Assembly: GCF_003480315.1 (NCBI RefSeq)
Contig: NZ_QUIV01000002.1
Coordinates: forward strand, 159,406-223,405
From: Clostridium sp. AM33-3
GTDB lineage: Bacteria; Bacillota; Clostridia; Lachnospirales; Lachnospiraceae
Reading direction: 5' to 3'
DNA length: 64,000 nucleotides
The notes under the pieces were generated by a model. That model searched no databases, was not told where the DNA came from, and saw nothing but the letters and a program-made list of their open reading frames with translations. Below, one piece after another: positions 1-8,462 of this stretch. Position 1 is the stretch's first letter. Every line of letters begins with the position of its first letter. A program made the translations under genes and the position numbers.

Positions 1-17
1 CATAGTTTCAGGTATTC

Positions 18-26
18 ACAGTTACG
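18..26. repeat. Half copy of the ACAGTTACG intergenic repeat
   Basis: ACAGTTACG is identical to the right arm of the inverted repeats at 4088-4116 and 34193-34220. A matching left arm is not visible; if present it lies before base 1. It sits ten bases upstream of tRNA-Phe. Confidence 0.35.
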
Positions 27-35
27 ATGAGACGG

Positions 36-108
<73 letters not shown>

Positions 109-173
109 CTTGGATATGACAATTGTTCTTATTTATCGGCTTTTCATGAATTTCAAAAAACTTTAAAAAGTGC

Positions 174-202
174 TTGCAATTTAGGAAAACCTGTGATAAG
201 AT
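174..202 (+). promoter_or_regulatory. Promoter of tRNA-Gly
   Basis: A -35 element TTGCAA (174-179) is followed after exactly 17 bp by -10 TAAGAT (197-202), which has an extended TG dinucleotide at 194-195. It lies 32 bp upstream of tRNA-Gly, so that tRNA can be transcribed independently of tRNA-Phe. Confidence 0.6.
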
Positions 203-233
203 ATGAAATGTCCGAGAGACAACAATTTAATAT

Positions 234-306
234 GCGCGAGTGGCTCAGTTGGTGGAGTACGACCTTGCCAAGGTCGGGGTCGCGGGTTCGAGTCCCGTCT
301 CGCGCT
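234..306 (+). tRNA. tRNA-Gly (anticodon GCC)
   Basis: The acceptor stem is GCGCGAG (234-240) with CTCGCGC (299-305), discriminator T306. The D-arm contains GGCTCAGTTGGTGGAGT. The anticodon stem CGACC/GGTCG holds the loop TTGCCAA with GCC at 267-269. The T-arm is GCGGGTTCGAGTCCCGT. CCA is not encoded. It reads GGU/GGC. Confidence 0.97.
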
Positions 307-383
307 CTCAAGAGTACGGGTTCCGAGTTATTCGGGATCCGTTATTTGTTTGTGTAAATGAAATTACTGAAAGTTTTTATTTG

Positions 384-420
384 AAAACCCCCAGAGGATG
401 CAGCCTTTGGGGGTTTTGTT
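384..420 (+). terminator. Intrinsic terminator after the tRNA genes
   Basis: AAAACCCCCAGAGG (384-397) pairs with CCTTTGGGGGTTTT (403-416), with one wobble pair, closing a short loop and running into a T-rich tail. It lies about 80 bp past tRNA-Gly. Confidence 0.8.
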
Positions 421-466
421 TTGCCATATGGAAATTCTCACATTCCTTAGTGGCCTACATCATATT

Positions 467-1024
467 CTATTTTTGCCATGTTGTCAATATGTCTTGAATG
501 CATATAGTCAGCCCGGGGTAAATTCCAACCGGAACATCTTGATCAAAGCCGTAGATAACTGGTGCTACATCATTTTCATAGTGGTAAACGGTGACGTGCT
601 CCCTGGCTGGATCTATGATCCAGTATTCCCGGACTCCGGCCTGTGCGTAGATGGTATTTTTTAAGGTGTAGTCCATTTTACGGCTAGCTGGAGAAACCAC
701 TTCAAAAACGAGATCCGGAGCTCCGGAACAACCGCGATCGGTCAGTTTGTCTGGGTCGCAGATTACGGAAACATCGGGTTCCACCCAGTTTTTATCATTT
801 GCGTCAAGATTAACGGCAAATGGTGCAGGGTAAACTTCGCAAAGTCCGTGATGTGAATCGATATAATTTGCAATAATCTTATAAATTTGACCGGAAATCT
901 TCTGATGAATCCGACTGGGAGGTGCCATATCATAGAATTTCCCGTCAATTAGCTCAGCACGTTCGCCTTCTGGCTGATTCCAATAGTCTTTTGAGGTATA
1001 ATAATCAGATTTTAATAATGGCAT
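467..1024 (-). CDS. Uma2 family (DUF820) restriction-endonuclease-like protein
   Basis: A 185-residue protein of the Uma2/DUF820 family, which has a PD-(D/E)XK nuclease fold and usually no known cellular role. Visible family marks are AELIDGKFYDM near the N-terminus, EPDVSVI in the middle, PDLVFEVVSP, and YAQAGVREYWIIDP near the C-terminus, which carry the acidic and Lys/Gln positions of the nuclease core. The ATG at 1024 is chosen because AGAGGAAG lies eight bases upstream; a GTG nine bases further out would abut that site. It is a single gene with its own promoter, transcribed away from the downstream operon. Family assignment is firm, function unknown. Confidence 0.88.
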   Translation of the reverse strand: MPLLKSDYYTSKDYWNQPEGERAELIDGKFYDMAPPSRIHQKISGQIYKIIANYIDSHHGLCEVYPAPFAVNLDANDKNWVEPDVSVICDPDKLTDRGCSGAPDLVFEVVSPASRKMDYTLKNTIYAQAGVREYWIIDPAREHVTVYHYENDVAPVIYGFDQDVPVGIYPGLTICIQDILTTWQK

Positions 1025-1050
1025 AATGAACACTTCCTCTCTTATTTTCC

Positions 1051-1079
1051 ATTATAAGAGGAATGGGGAAAAGAAACAA
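1051..1079 (-). promoter_or_regulatory. Promoter of the Uma2 gene, overlapped by an inverted repeat
   Basis: On the minus strand -35 TTGTTT (1074-1079) and -10 TATAAT (1051-1056) are separated by 17 bp. The predicted start is about 20 bases upstream of the ATG. CTCTTAT (1039-1045) and ATAAGAG (1054-1060) form an inverted repeat covering the -10, as an operator could. Confidence 0.6.
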
Positions 1080-1082
1080 GGC

Positions 1083-1111
1083 TTTACTTTTGCTCTAAAG
1101 TTTTCTAATAT
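1083..1111 (+). promoter_or_regulatory. Candidate promoter of the LRR-VWA-MoxR-MscS operon
   Basis: TTTACT (1083-1088), a 17-bp spacer and TAATAT (1106-1111) give a sigma-A-like promoter with a leader of about 110 bases before the ATG at 1228. A closer match, TTGTTG-16-TAGAAT (1186-1213), was set aside because its start would fall inside the ribosome-binding site. Confidence 0.4.
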
Positions 1112-1227
1112 AGTAAAGAACCGTGTGACTGCAAAGTGTAATGCAGTTATTACCGTTCATGCGTTGCGCAAACAGCAGGATTTGTTTGTTGTTTTTCAGC
1201 AACAAGTTAGAATATAGAGGCATTACG

Positions 1228-2559
1228 ATGAAGTTTATTTATACCAGAAGCAACGATGAAATCCGTATAGATCAGATCGAAGACCCAGAGGCGGTGATCT
1301 ATGTACCGGAGCGTTTTGAGGATTGTCCGGTGACAGAGCTTGGCTCCTATGTGCTGGCGCACAGTTCTGTGGAGGAGATTCATCTTCCACCGTATGTCAG
1401 AAAGATCGGTGCGTACGGATTTTATGAGTGTGAACAACTAAAAAGAATTTATTGTTACAGCCGGGTGCTGGATCTTGGTGCCGGGCTGTTTGCTGGTGTA
1501 CCTGCAGTAGAGTATCTGGATATTACGGAGTTTCCGGGTGAGCGTTCCTGCTTAAAGGAGATGTTGACAGAACTCCGGCAGACTTTGCGGGTGCAGATCC
1601 ATTGTTACTGCACACGCATGCGTGTGCAGCAACAGGATTTTGCCGATGCTTCGCATTCCAAATCGGCAAAATCCGCAGCCACAACTGTATCGTACGGAAT
1701 TTTCAGTTCAGAAAATTCCTACCCGTGTACAGCAATGATTCAGCCGCTGCGGCAGGCGGGGCGAAAGGAAGCAGGGCAGGAAATCTTAAAACCGGGAGAA
1801 ACAAAGCAGCGGGAAAGAGAACAGCAAAACTTGGATCTGTCTTCGGAGAAACTGCCGGAAGAATACGAGGCGAGACTGATCTTTCCGGAGTATTTCGAGG
1901 ATTCGGTTGAGAATACACCAGCCCGCATTGTCTGCATCGAGACGCATGGCTGTGGGCACCGTTACCGGTACTGTTTTGCCGGGCGGGTGTTCCAGTACCG
2001 GGGCTACGATGAGCTTTTTCCACATGTGCAGGTGCAGGAAAAAGAAGAACTGGTCACAGAGCTGGCATTGGGAAGGCTGCTCTATCCCAAAGAATTATCG
2101 GAGAAATTCCGGGAACAGTACCAGACTTATATTCGGGAGCACTGGGAGATGGCCGGACGGCTTTTGATTCAGGCAGATAACATGAAGAAGAACCACGTGA
2201 GCAACCTGGAACCAGGAAAACTGCCGTGGCTGGTAGAAGAGGTACTTATGCCAAGGAAGGATCAATGCGAAACCCGACAGCCAGAACTTGCGGCAGAACA
2301 ACTCCGGAATACGGAACAAAATCAGTCGCTTCAGAATTTCTCTGCCCAGCTTTCCACATTTATTCAGATAGCTCAGGAATCCGGCGATACGGAAATGGTG
2401 AGCTGGCTGATGGAACGGCGGCATCAGCTTCGGGCTGCAGATTCGATGCAGTCTGCAGGTGCACTACATGATGCCGAAACAATACAGGATTTAACTGGTG
2501 ACATGGAACATTCAGTGAAAACGCAGTCATCAAAGCGGAAACGCCGATTCAAATTTTGA
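1228..2559 (+). CDS. BspA-type leucine-rich-repeat protein, first gene of a VWA/MoxR operon
   Basis: A 443-residue soluble protein with no signal peptide. Residues about 15-100 match the BspA/TpLRR (LRR_5) pattern: PVTELGSYVLAHSSVEEIHL followed by YVRKIGAYGFYECEQLKRIY. The rest is hydrophilic and I do not recognise it; it ends in a basic KRKRRFKF tail. The ATG at 1228 is chosen for the TAGAGG site seven bases upstream, instead of an in-frame ATG at 1141. It heads a same-strand run with a VWA protein, a MoxR ATPase and MscS. By inference it is an accessory or adaptor for the VWA-MoxR pair. The LRR call is fairly sure; the role is unknown. Confidence 0.75.
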   Translation: MKFIYTRSNDEIRIDQIEDPEAVIYVPERFEDCPVTELGSYVLAHSSVEEIHLPPYVRKIGAYGFYECEQLKRIYCYSRVLDLGAGLFAGVPAVEYLDITEFPGERSCLKEMLTELRQTLRVQIHCYCTRMRVQQQDFADASHSKSAKSAATTVSYGIFSSENSYPCTAMIQPLRQAGRKEAGQEILKPGETKQREREQQNLDLSSEKLPEEYEARLIFPEYFEDSVENTPARIVCIETHGCGHRYRYCFAGRVFQYRGYDELFPHVQVQEKEELVTELALGRLLYPKELSEKFREQYQTYIREHWEMAGRLLIQADNMKKNHVSNLEPGKLPWLVEEVLMPRKDQCETRQPELAAEQLRNTEQNQSLQNFSAQLSTFIQIAQESGDTEMVSWLMERRHQLRAADSMQSAGALHDAETIQDLTGDMEHSVKTQSSKRKRRFKF

Positions 2560-2666
2560 AAACCGCCCTCGCAGTGTTTTTTGGCGATGGGCAGTTGATA
2601 GATAAGAAAGGGGAAATCGCTGTCGGACGCACATGGTTGTGTGTCTGGTAACGAGAATTACGGAAC

Positions 2667-4037
2667 ATGATCGATCCAACCAGGCACAGACAGCTGGAAG
2701 AACTGAATATGGTGGAACTTTGTACCCGGATCTTCCGGAATGCCAGGAATGAACTGTACCTGAATATGCGGTATCTGGACCTTTCGTTAAGTTCGCTTGG
2801 CTTTGAGGCAGACCCGTGCTGCCGTGGTGTGGGGACAGATGGATTTGTGATCTACTATCATCCGGATTACGTCTGCGATCTGTACCAGAGGGGGCGCGTG
2901 CATGTGAACCGGGCATATCTGCACATGGTGCTGCACTGCCTGTTCTGCCATATGGACACGCGCGGCAAACGGGAACCGGAACTTTGGAACCTGGCCTGCG
3001 ATATTGCGGTGGAATCCATGCTGGACGACATGTATGTAAAATGCATTCGTGTGGCACCGACGCCGTTTCGCCGGGACTGGTACGGACGGCTGCATGCGAA
3101 GCTTACTGTGCTGAATGCAGAGGGCGTGTATCGTGTGCTGAAGGAAGAGCAGCTGGAGCCGAGGAGGCTGGAGCGTCTGGCAGCGGAATTTCTGGTGGAT
3201 GACCACAGTTTCTGGGATCTCCCGGGGGATTCCCCGAAGACTCCCATGGTGCGCCAGACGCAGTGGAGCAATAACCGGGAAAAGGTGCAGACCGAGATGG
3301 AGACCATGGGAAACCAGCAGGACGAGGAAAATAAAAGTATGCTGGAGCAGATCCAGGTGGAGAACCGGGAACGGTATGATTACCGTCACTTTCTGCAGCG
3401 CTTTTCGGTGCTGCGAGAGGAGATGCAGGTCGATCCGGATTCCTTCGATACGATCTTTTATACCTACGGGCTTTCGCTGTATGGCAACATGCCGCTCATC
3501 GAGCCGCTGGAATCCAAAGAAGTCAGCCGGATCGAGGATTTTGTTGTGGTGATCGACACCTCCATGTCCTGTTCCGGGGATCTGGTGCGGTGTTTTCTGG
3601 AGGAAACCTACGATGTGCTTTGTCAGTCGGACAGTTATTTTAAGAAGACCAACATCCACATCATCCAGTGCGATGAACAGGTGCAGCAGGATCGTCTCAT
3701 TACGAATCAGGAAGAGATGGAAGCCTACATGCGGGATTTTACCATCATCGGGCAGGGCGGCACGGATTTCCGTCCGGCATTCGAGTATGTGAATGGACTG
3801 ATCCGCCAGGGGGCTTTTCGCCGCCTGAAGGGACTGCTGTATTTTACAGACGGAGAGGGGATCTATCCGGTAAAACGGCCGGTGTATGATACCGCTTTCG
3901 TCTTTTTGAAGGATCAGTATACCGATATTTCTGTCCCGGCCTGGGCCATGAAGCTGATCCTGGAGCCGGAGCAGCTGCTGGAGAACAGCGGAGGACAATC
4001 TTCTGGCAGTAAGGCAGCGAAGGACGGTCCGCTTTAG
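2667..4037 (+). CDS. VWA-like protein of the DUF2201 metallopeptidase-like family
   Basis: A 456-residue cytosolic protein. The N-terminal half resembles DUF2201_N: HMVLHCLFCHM at about residue 90 carries the spaced histidines of a putative metallopeptidase helix. The C-terminal half is a von Willebrand A-like domain with a MIDAS DTSMS motif starting at Asp297 and GQGGTDFRPAF and LLYFTDGEG strands after it. Proteins of this family are partners of MoxR AAA+ ATPases, and one lies 112 bp downstream. The start ATG at 2667 has only a weak upstream site. Family identity is secure; the substrate is unknown, and catalytic peptidase activity is unproven. Confidence 0.85.
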   Translation: MIDPTRHRQLEELNMVELCTRIFRNARNELYLNMRYLDLSLSSLGFEADPCCRGVGTDGFVIYYHPDYVCDLYQRGRVHVNRAYLHMVLHCLFCHMDTRGKREPELWNLACDIAVESMLDDMYVKCIRVAPTPFRRDWYGRLHAKLTVLNAEGVYRVLKEEQLEPRRLERLAAEFLVDDHSFWDLPGDSPKTPMVRQTQWSNNREKVQTEMETMGNQQDEENKSMLEQIQVENRERYDYRHFLQRFSVLREEMQVDPDSFDTIFYTYGLSLYGNMPLIEPLESKEVSRIEDFVVVIDTSMSCSGDLVRCFLEETYDVLCQSDSYFKKTNIHIIQCDEQVQQDRLITNQEEMEAYMRDFTIIGQGGTDFRPAFEYVNGLIRQGAFRRLKGLLYFTDGEGIYPVKRPVYDTAFVFLKDQYTDISVPAWAMKLILEPEQLLENSGGQSSGSKAAKDGPL

Positions 4038-4087
4038 GAGCAGCTGCTGGAGAACGATGTCACAGGCAGCGAACATGACGGACGGAA

Positions 4088-4116
4088 CGTAACTGTGAAG
4101 GTACGGAACAGTTACG
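4088..4116. repeat. Inverted repeat CGTAACTGT / ACAGTTACG
   Basis: CGTAACTGT (4088-4096) and ACAGTTACG (4108-4116) are perfect 9-bp arms around 11 bases. It lies between the VWA gene and the MoxR gene, 33 bases before the MoxR start. Related copies occur at 24161-24187 and 34193-34220. Confidence 0.7.
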
Positions 4117-4149
4117 ACAGAATTACATTGGAAAGGAAGAATAGGAATC

Positions 4150-5661
4150 ATGAACATTAAGCGGGCAAAACAGGAAATCAAAGACACTGTGGCCGCGTAT
4201 CTGGCAAAGGATGAGTTTGGGGCTTACGAGATTCCCTCCATCCGCCAGCGCCCGATGCTTCTGATCGGACCGCCGGGAATCGGCAAGACCCAGATTATGG
4301 AGCAAGTGGCGCAGGAATGTCAGATCGGTCTGGTGGCTTATACCATCACCCATCATACCCGGCAGAGTGCGGTGGGACTGCCCTTTATCGAGCATAAACA
4401 GTACGGTGGAAAGGAGTATGCCGTTACCGAGTATACGATGAGTGAGATCGTGGCATCGGTCTACGAGCGCATGGAACGGAGTGGAATGCCGGAGGGCATT
4501 TTGTTTATCGATGAGATCAACTGTGTGTCGGAAACATTGGCACCGACCATGCTACAGTTTCTGCAGGGTAAGTCATTTGGAAACCATAAGATTCCGGAGG
4601 GATGGATCATTGTGGCAGCAGGAAACCCGCCGGAATACAACAAGTCAGTGCGCGAGTTCGATATCGTCACCATGGACCGGATCCGCCGCATCGATGTGGA
4701 GCCGGATCTGAACGTCTGGAAAGAGTATGCAAAGACAGCCGGGGTGCATCCGGCGATCCTTTCTTATCTGAGCGTGCGGCCGCAGAATTTCTGTCAGATC
4801 GAGACAACGGTGGACGGCAAGCGCTTTGTGACGCCGCGTGGCTGGGAAGATCTGTCCGAGCTGATCTGGATCTACGAAAAGCAGGGCCGCAAGATGGACC
4901 GGGAACTGGTGGGAGAATATCTGCAGTTTCCAAAGATTGCGAAGGACTTTGCAAATTATCTGGAGCTGTACTACAAATACCAGGATGATTACCAGGTGGA
5001 GCAGGTGCTTGCGGGTCATATTTCCGAGGCTGCGGTGGACAAGCTGCAGCGGGCATCCTTTGATGAGCGCATCAGCGTGGTGAGTCTGCTTCTGTCGGGG
5101 CTGAATGAAAAGTTCCGAAATCTTATTTATATGGAAGAGATGATGAGTCTGCGTATGGAGCAGATGAAAAAGCTGCAGAGTGCCCAGACAGCAAACCGGG
5201 ATGGTGTGCTGGCAAATGCCCTGGCAGCACTTGCCAATCAATTCCGCGCAGACTGGACCAACCGGCTGGAAAATGCCCTGCTCTCCCGTACGCAGCTTCG
5301 CACCTGCCGTGCGGTGAGTGCCAAACTGGAAGAGGATTCCATGGCACTTTTAAAGAGCGGCATCACCGACTGGGACGAGGGTTTTGCGCTTTTGCGTGAG
5401 CGTTTTGGCGTGGACAGTGACCGTTATGAGGAACTGTTCGATGAGGCGGGCGCAGCGCTGGAGCATGCGTTTGACTTTATGGAAGCGGCTTTTGCAAACA
5501 GCCAGGAGCTGGTGCTGTTTGTGACAGAACTCAATACCGGGGCATACAGCGTTCATTTCCTGCAGGATTATGAATGCGAGCGCTATTACCAGTACAACCG
5601 GAATCTGCTGTTCTCCCAGGAGGAGCAGGAGATCGAAGCACTACTAAATAAGAGAGGGTAA
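4150..5661 (+). CDS. MoxR-family AAA+ ATPase
   Basis: A 503-residue ATPase. Walker A is GPPGIGKT at residues 40-47, Walker B is ILFIDEIN around 117-124, and a sensor-1 Asn follows in AAGNPPEYNKSV. MoxR ATPases remodel protein complexes together with VWA-domain partners, here the preceding DUF2201 protein. AGGAAG sits about ten bases before the ATG. The C-terminal 230 residues are helical and lack recognised motifs, so the protein is longer than a minimal MoxR of about 330 residues. MscS starts eight bases after its stop, so the two are co-transcribed. Substrate unknown. Confidence 0.88.
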   Translation: MNIKRAKQEIKDTVAAYLAKDEFGAYEIPSIRQRPMLLIGPPGIGKTQIMEQVAQECQIGLVAYTITHHTRQSAVGLPFIEHKQYGGKEYAVTEYTMSEIVASVYERMERSGMPEGILFIDEINCVSETLAPTMLQFLQGKSFGNHKIPEGWIIVAAGNPPEYNKSVREFDIVTMDRIRRIDVEPDLNVWKEYAKTAGVHPAILSYLSVRPQNFCQIETTVDGKRFVTPRGWEDLSELIWIYEKQGRKMDRELVGEYLQFPKIAKDFANYLELYYKYQDDYQVEQVLAGHISEAAVDKLQRASFDERISVVSLLLSGLNEKFRNLIYMEEMMSLRMEQMKKLQSAQTANRDGVLANALAALANQFRADWTNRLENALLSRTQLRTCRAVSAKLEEDSMALLKSGITDWDEGFALLRERFGVDSDRYEELFDEAGAALEHAFDFMEAAFANSQELVLFVTELNTGAYSVHFLQDYECERYYQYNRNLLFSQEEQEIEALLNKRG

Positions 5662-5669
5662 GAACCACA

Positions 5670-6608
5670 ATGATGTTTTTGACAAAGCTGATGCTGCTCA
5701 CGGCAGCAGAAACGGATGCAGACCTTTCTACTGTTTTGGAGGAAACCAAGGCAGTGGCAGAAGAGGTGCATGAGGATCTGCAGAATTTAAAACCCAATGT
5801 AATTTTAGAAACCGTAAAGAGCTGGCTTCCGGGACTTATGAGCTTTGGTTACCGTCTGGTGATCGCCATTCTCATTCTGGTGATCGGAAACCGGATCGTG
5901 CATGCCGTGCGCAAGTTCTTATATAAGACCTTTACACGCATGAATCTGGATCCGAGTATCAGCCGTTTCCTGATCTCTGTGGCAGATGCCTGCATTTACG
6001 CGCTGGCGATCTTTATCGCGGCCGATAAGATCGGTATCCCGTCGGCTTCCATCATCGCGCTTTTGGGTTCTGCCGGACTGGCCGTTGGCCTTTCCCTGCA
6101 GGGCAGCCTGGCGAATGTGGCAGGCGGAATCCTGCTGCTGCTGCTGCGTCCGTTTGGCGTGCATGACTACATTGTGAGCGGCGGATACGAGGGAACGGTA
6201 CAGAGTATCGGCCTGGCTTACACCACTATCATTACGGTCGATAACAAAAAGATTACGATCCCAAATGGCCAGATTTCCAACAGCACGGTTGTAAATGTTA
6301 CTTCCCAGGAAAAGCGCCGGGTAGACCTGGTGATAGGAATCGGTTATGGCGCCGATATCAAAAAGGCAAAAGAGCTGATCCGTCAGGTGTACGAGAAGCA
6401 TCCGTTGGTACTGGCAGAGGACGGCATCACCGTTTATGTGGATGAGCTGGCCGACAGCGCGGTTATGCTCGGCTGCCGCGGCTGGACCAAAACGGAAAAT
6501 TACTGGCAGGTCCGCTGGGATGTGCTGGAAAGCATTAAGGAAGTGTTCGATGCGAACGGCATTGAGATCCCGTTCAACCAGATGGATGTGAATATCAAAC
6601 ATCAGTGA
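5670..6608 (+). CDS. Small-conductance mechanosensitive channel (MscS family)
   Basis: A 312-residue membrane protein that opens under membrane tension to release solutes on hypo-osmotic shock. Three membrane segments are seen near residues 50-75, 100-122 and 128-150. The pore helix GLSLQGSLANVAGGILLLLL is followed by the beta domain FGVHDYIVSGGYEGTVQSIG and IPNGQISNSTVVN, all diagnostic of MscS. The GAGAGGG site lies in the end of the moxR-like gene. It is the last gene of the operon, and a terminator follows directly. Length fits the family. Confidence 0.95.
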   Translation: MMFLTKLMLLTAAETDADLSTVLEETKAVAEEVHEDLQNLKPNVILETVKSWLPGLMSFGYRLVIAILILVIGNRIVHAVRKFLYKTFTRMNLDPSISRFLISVADACIYALAIFIAADKIGIPSASIIALLGSAGLAVGLSLQGSLANVAGGILLLLLRPFGVHDYIVSGGYEGTVQSIGLAYTTIITVDNKKITIPNGQISNSTVVNVTSQEKRRVDLVIGIGYGADIKKAKELIRQVYEKHPLVLAEDGITVYVDELADSAVMLGCRGWTKTENYWQVRWDVLESIKEVFDANGIEIPFNQMDVNIKHQ

Positions 6609-6615
6609 GACATTG

Positions 6616-6654
6616 AAAATGCACCGCAGGCTTTTGGCTTGCGGTGCATTTTTG
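6616..6654 (+). terminator. Bidirectional terminator between the MscS and hcp genes
   Basis: AAAATGCACCGCA (6616-6628) pairs with TGCGGTGCATTTT (6640-6652). The A-run on the left and T-run on the right let it serve both the plus-strand operon and hcp on the minus strand. Confidence 0.85.
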
Positions 6655-6665
6655 CAGAAACTCCA

Positions 6666-8300
6666 TTACTCGAAAAATAATTTCAGATCCTCTTCAACTG
6701 TTCCAATGCCCGCGATGCCGAAGTTTTCCACCAGAACCTTCGCAACATTTGGGGATAAGAAGGCCGGAAGGGTCGGTCCTAAGTGGATATTCTTCACACC
6801 AAGGTATAAAAGCGCCAGCAGGACAATGACCGCTTTCTGCTCATACCACGCGATGTTGTAGACGATCGGCAGGTCGTTGATGTCATCCAGACCGAAAACT
6901 TCCTTTAATTTCAGTGCGATGACAGCCAGGGAGTAGGAGTCATTGCACTGTCCGGCATCCAGCACACGCGGGATCCCGTTGATATCGCCCAGGTCCAGCT
7001 TATTATATTTGTACTTTGCGCAGCCTGCGGTTAAGATCACGGCATCGTGCGGCAGTGCCTTTGCAAAATCGGTGTAGTAGTTTCTGGATTTGGCCCGTCC
7101 GTCACAGCCAGCCATAACTACGAACTTCCGGATCGCACCGGTTTTTACTGCGTCTACGATCTGGTCAGCCAGGGCCAGCACCTGGTTGTGGGCAAAGCCG
7201 CCCAGGATCTCACCCTGCTCAATTTCCGTCGGAGCGGCGCAGCGTTTTGCCTGTTCGATGATTTCAGAGAAATCTTTTTCTTCGCCAATCTCACCGCCGA
7301 TGTGCTTACAGCCCGGATATCCGGCTGCCCCGGTGGTGTAGAGGCGGTCTTTATAGCTGTCCTTCGGCGGCACGATGCAGTTGGTCGTCATAAGGATCGG
7401 TCCGTTGAAGCTCTCAAACTCTTCTTTCTGTTTCCACCATGCATTTCCGTAGTTGCCGACGAAGTTCGGATACTTCTTGAAAGCCGGATAGTAGTGGGCC
7501 GGAAGCATCTCGGAATGGGTGTATACATCTACACCGGTTCCCTGTGTCTGGATCAGCAGCATCTCAAGGTCGCGCAGGTCGTGGCCGGAAACCAGAATGC
7601 CCGGGCGCTTGCCGACACCAATGTTTACACGGGTCATTTCCGGGTGACCGTAAGCGCCGGTATTGGCTGCATCCAACAGAGCCATGCCCTCCACACCGTA
7701 TTTTCCGGTCTCCAGGGTTAAGTTTACATAATCCGAGACAGTCAGGGAATCATCCAGCGTAGCGGCCAGGGCGCGCTGCAGGAAAGCATCCAGCTCCGCA
7801 TTCTCCTTTAACAGGGCATTCGCGTGCTTGCTGTAGGCGGAAAGTCCTTTTAAACCATAAGTGATCATCTCGCGCAGGCTGCGGATATCCTCATCCTTGG
7901 TAGAGAGAACCCCTACCAGGGCCGCTTTGACTGCAAAGGTATGTTCCTCGCCGTTCCAGAGTGCGGCAGCCGGAAGCACGGAGGTATCCGGGCATTGCTT
8001 TAAGAGATTTTCCTTGGTGTCCAGCGTTTCGCGGATGCGGGCAACGATCATCTCTTTGTCAAAGTTCGCGTTGGTGATGGTGGTGAAGAGATTCACAGTG
8101 ATGAGATGGTTGATCTCAGCGCTGATTTCGGTTCCCAGGCTGCGCAGATGCGTGGTGACAGCGGAAATCCCGCGGGTAACATATACTAAAAGGTCCTGCA
8201 TGGCAGCGACCTCCGGAGTTTTTCCGCAGACACCGGAATTGGTGCATCCGGTACAGCCTGCAGTTTCCTGGCACTGATAGCAAAACATATTCTGACTCAT
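6666..8300 (-). CDS. hcp: Hydroxylamine reductase / hybrid-cluster protein
   Basis: A 544-residue cytosolic Fe-S protein that reduces hydroxylamine to ammonia and, in enterobacteria, nitric oxide to nitrous oxide. The N-terminal cysteines 7, 10, 19 and 25 (CX2CX8CX5C) mark the [4Fe-4S] class rather than the enterobacterial [2Fe-2S] class. The hybrid-cluster ligand regions [28 protein letters not shown] and [11 protein letters not shown] are all present. ATG 8300 has AAGGAGG eight bases upstream; an eight-codon longer frame ignores that site. No hcr reductase is next to it. Its promoter carries a palindrome suited to a Crp/Fnr-type activator. Confidence 0.97.
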   Translation of the reverse strand: MSQNMFCYQCQETAGCTGCTNSGVCGKTPEVAAMQDLLVYVTRGISAVTTHLRSLGTEISAEINHLITVNLFTTITNANFDKEMIVARIRETLDTKENLLKQCPDTSVLPAAALWNGEEHTFAVKAALVGVLSTKDEDIRSLREMITYGLKGLSAYSKHANALLKENAELDAFLQRALAATLDDSLTVSDYVNLTLETGKYGVEGMALLDAANTGAYGHPEMTRVNIGVGKRPGILVSGHDLRDLEMLLIQTQGTGVDVYTHSEMLPAHYYPAFKKYPNFVGNYGNAWWKQKEEFESFNGPILMTTNCIVPPKDSYKDRLYTTGAAGYPGCKHIGGEIGEEKDFSEIIEQAKRCAAPTEIEQGEILGGFAHNQVLALADQIVDAVKTGAIRKFVVMAGCDGRAKSRNYYTDFAKALPHDAVILTAGCAKYKYNKLDLGDINGIPRVLDAGQCNDSYSLAVIALKLKEVFGLDDINDLPIVYNIAWYEQKAVIVLLALLYLGVKNIHLGPTLPAFLSPNVAKVLVENFGIAGIGTVEEDLKLFFE

Positions 8301-8354
8301 AAATATTTCCTCCTTACAACACAAATAATATCAGTAACGTAACAACATGGTCAG

Positions 8355-8360
8355 AGTATA
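8355..8360 (-). promoter_or_regulatory. -10 element of hcp
   Basis: TATACT reads on the minus strand about 55 bases before the ATG. No good -35 is present at 16-18 bp, which suits an activator-dependent promoter. The palindrome at 8382-8397 is centred 34.5 bp from the downstream edge of this element, i.e. near -41.5. TATTAT three bases upstream is an alternative register. Confidence 0.5.
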
Positions 8361-8381
8361 ATAGATATGGCTGCATTTGAA

Positions 8382-8397
8382 TGTTGTTTAAACAACA
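8382..8397. promoter_or_regulatory. Palindromic operator TGTTGTTTAAACAACA between hcp and bile salt hydrolase
   Basis: A perfect 16-bp palindrome with GTTG-N6-CAAC half-sites. It is separated by 22 bp from the hcp -10 and covers the -35 of the divergent hydrolase promoter. The same half-sites at the same spacing occur upstream of the cupin gene at 24225-24238. The regulator is not in the window. Confidence 0.65.
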
Positions 8398-8412
8398 AAA
8401 TTGCATTATAAT
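8384..8412 (+). promoter_or_regulatory. Promoter of the bile salt hydrolase gene
   Basis: TTGTTT (8384-8389) and TATAAT (8407-8412) are 17 bp apart. The -35 is embedded in the palindromic operator, so a bound regulator would block this promoter. Confidence 0.65.
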
Positions 8413-8462
8413 GGTGTTAAAATGCTGGAAATATATGGAATGATAAAGAAGGAGGAACCGCG

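Noticed and set aside
1141..1227. Longer N-terminus for the LRR protein from ATG 1141
   Set aside because: No ribosome-binding site at 1141; TAGAGG is correctly placed for ATG 1228, and the extra residues do not resemble protein.
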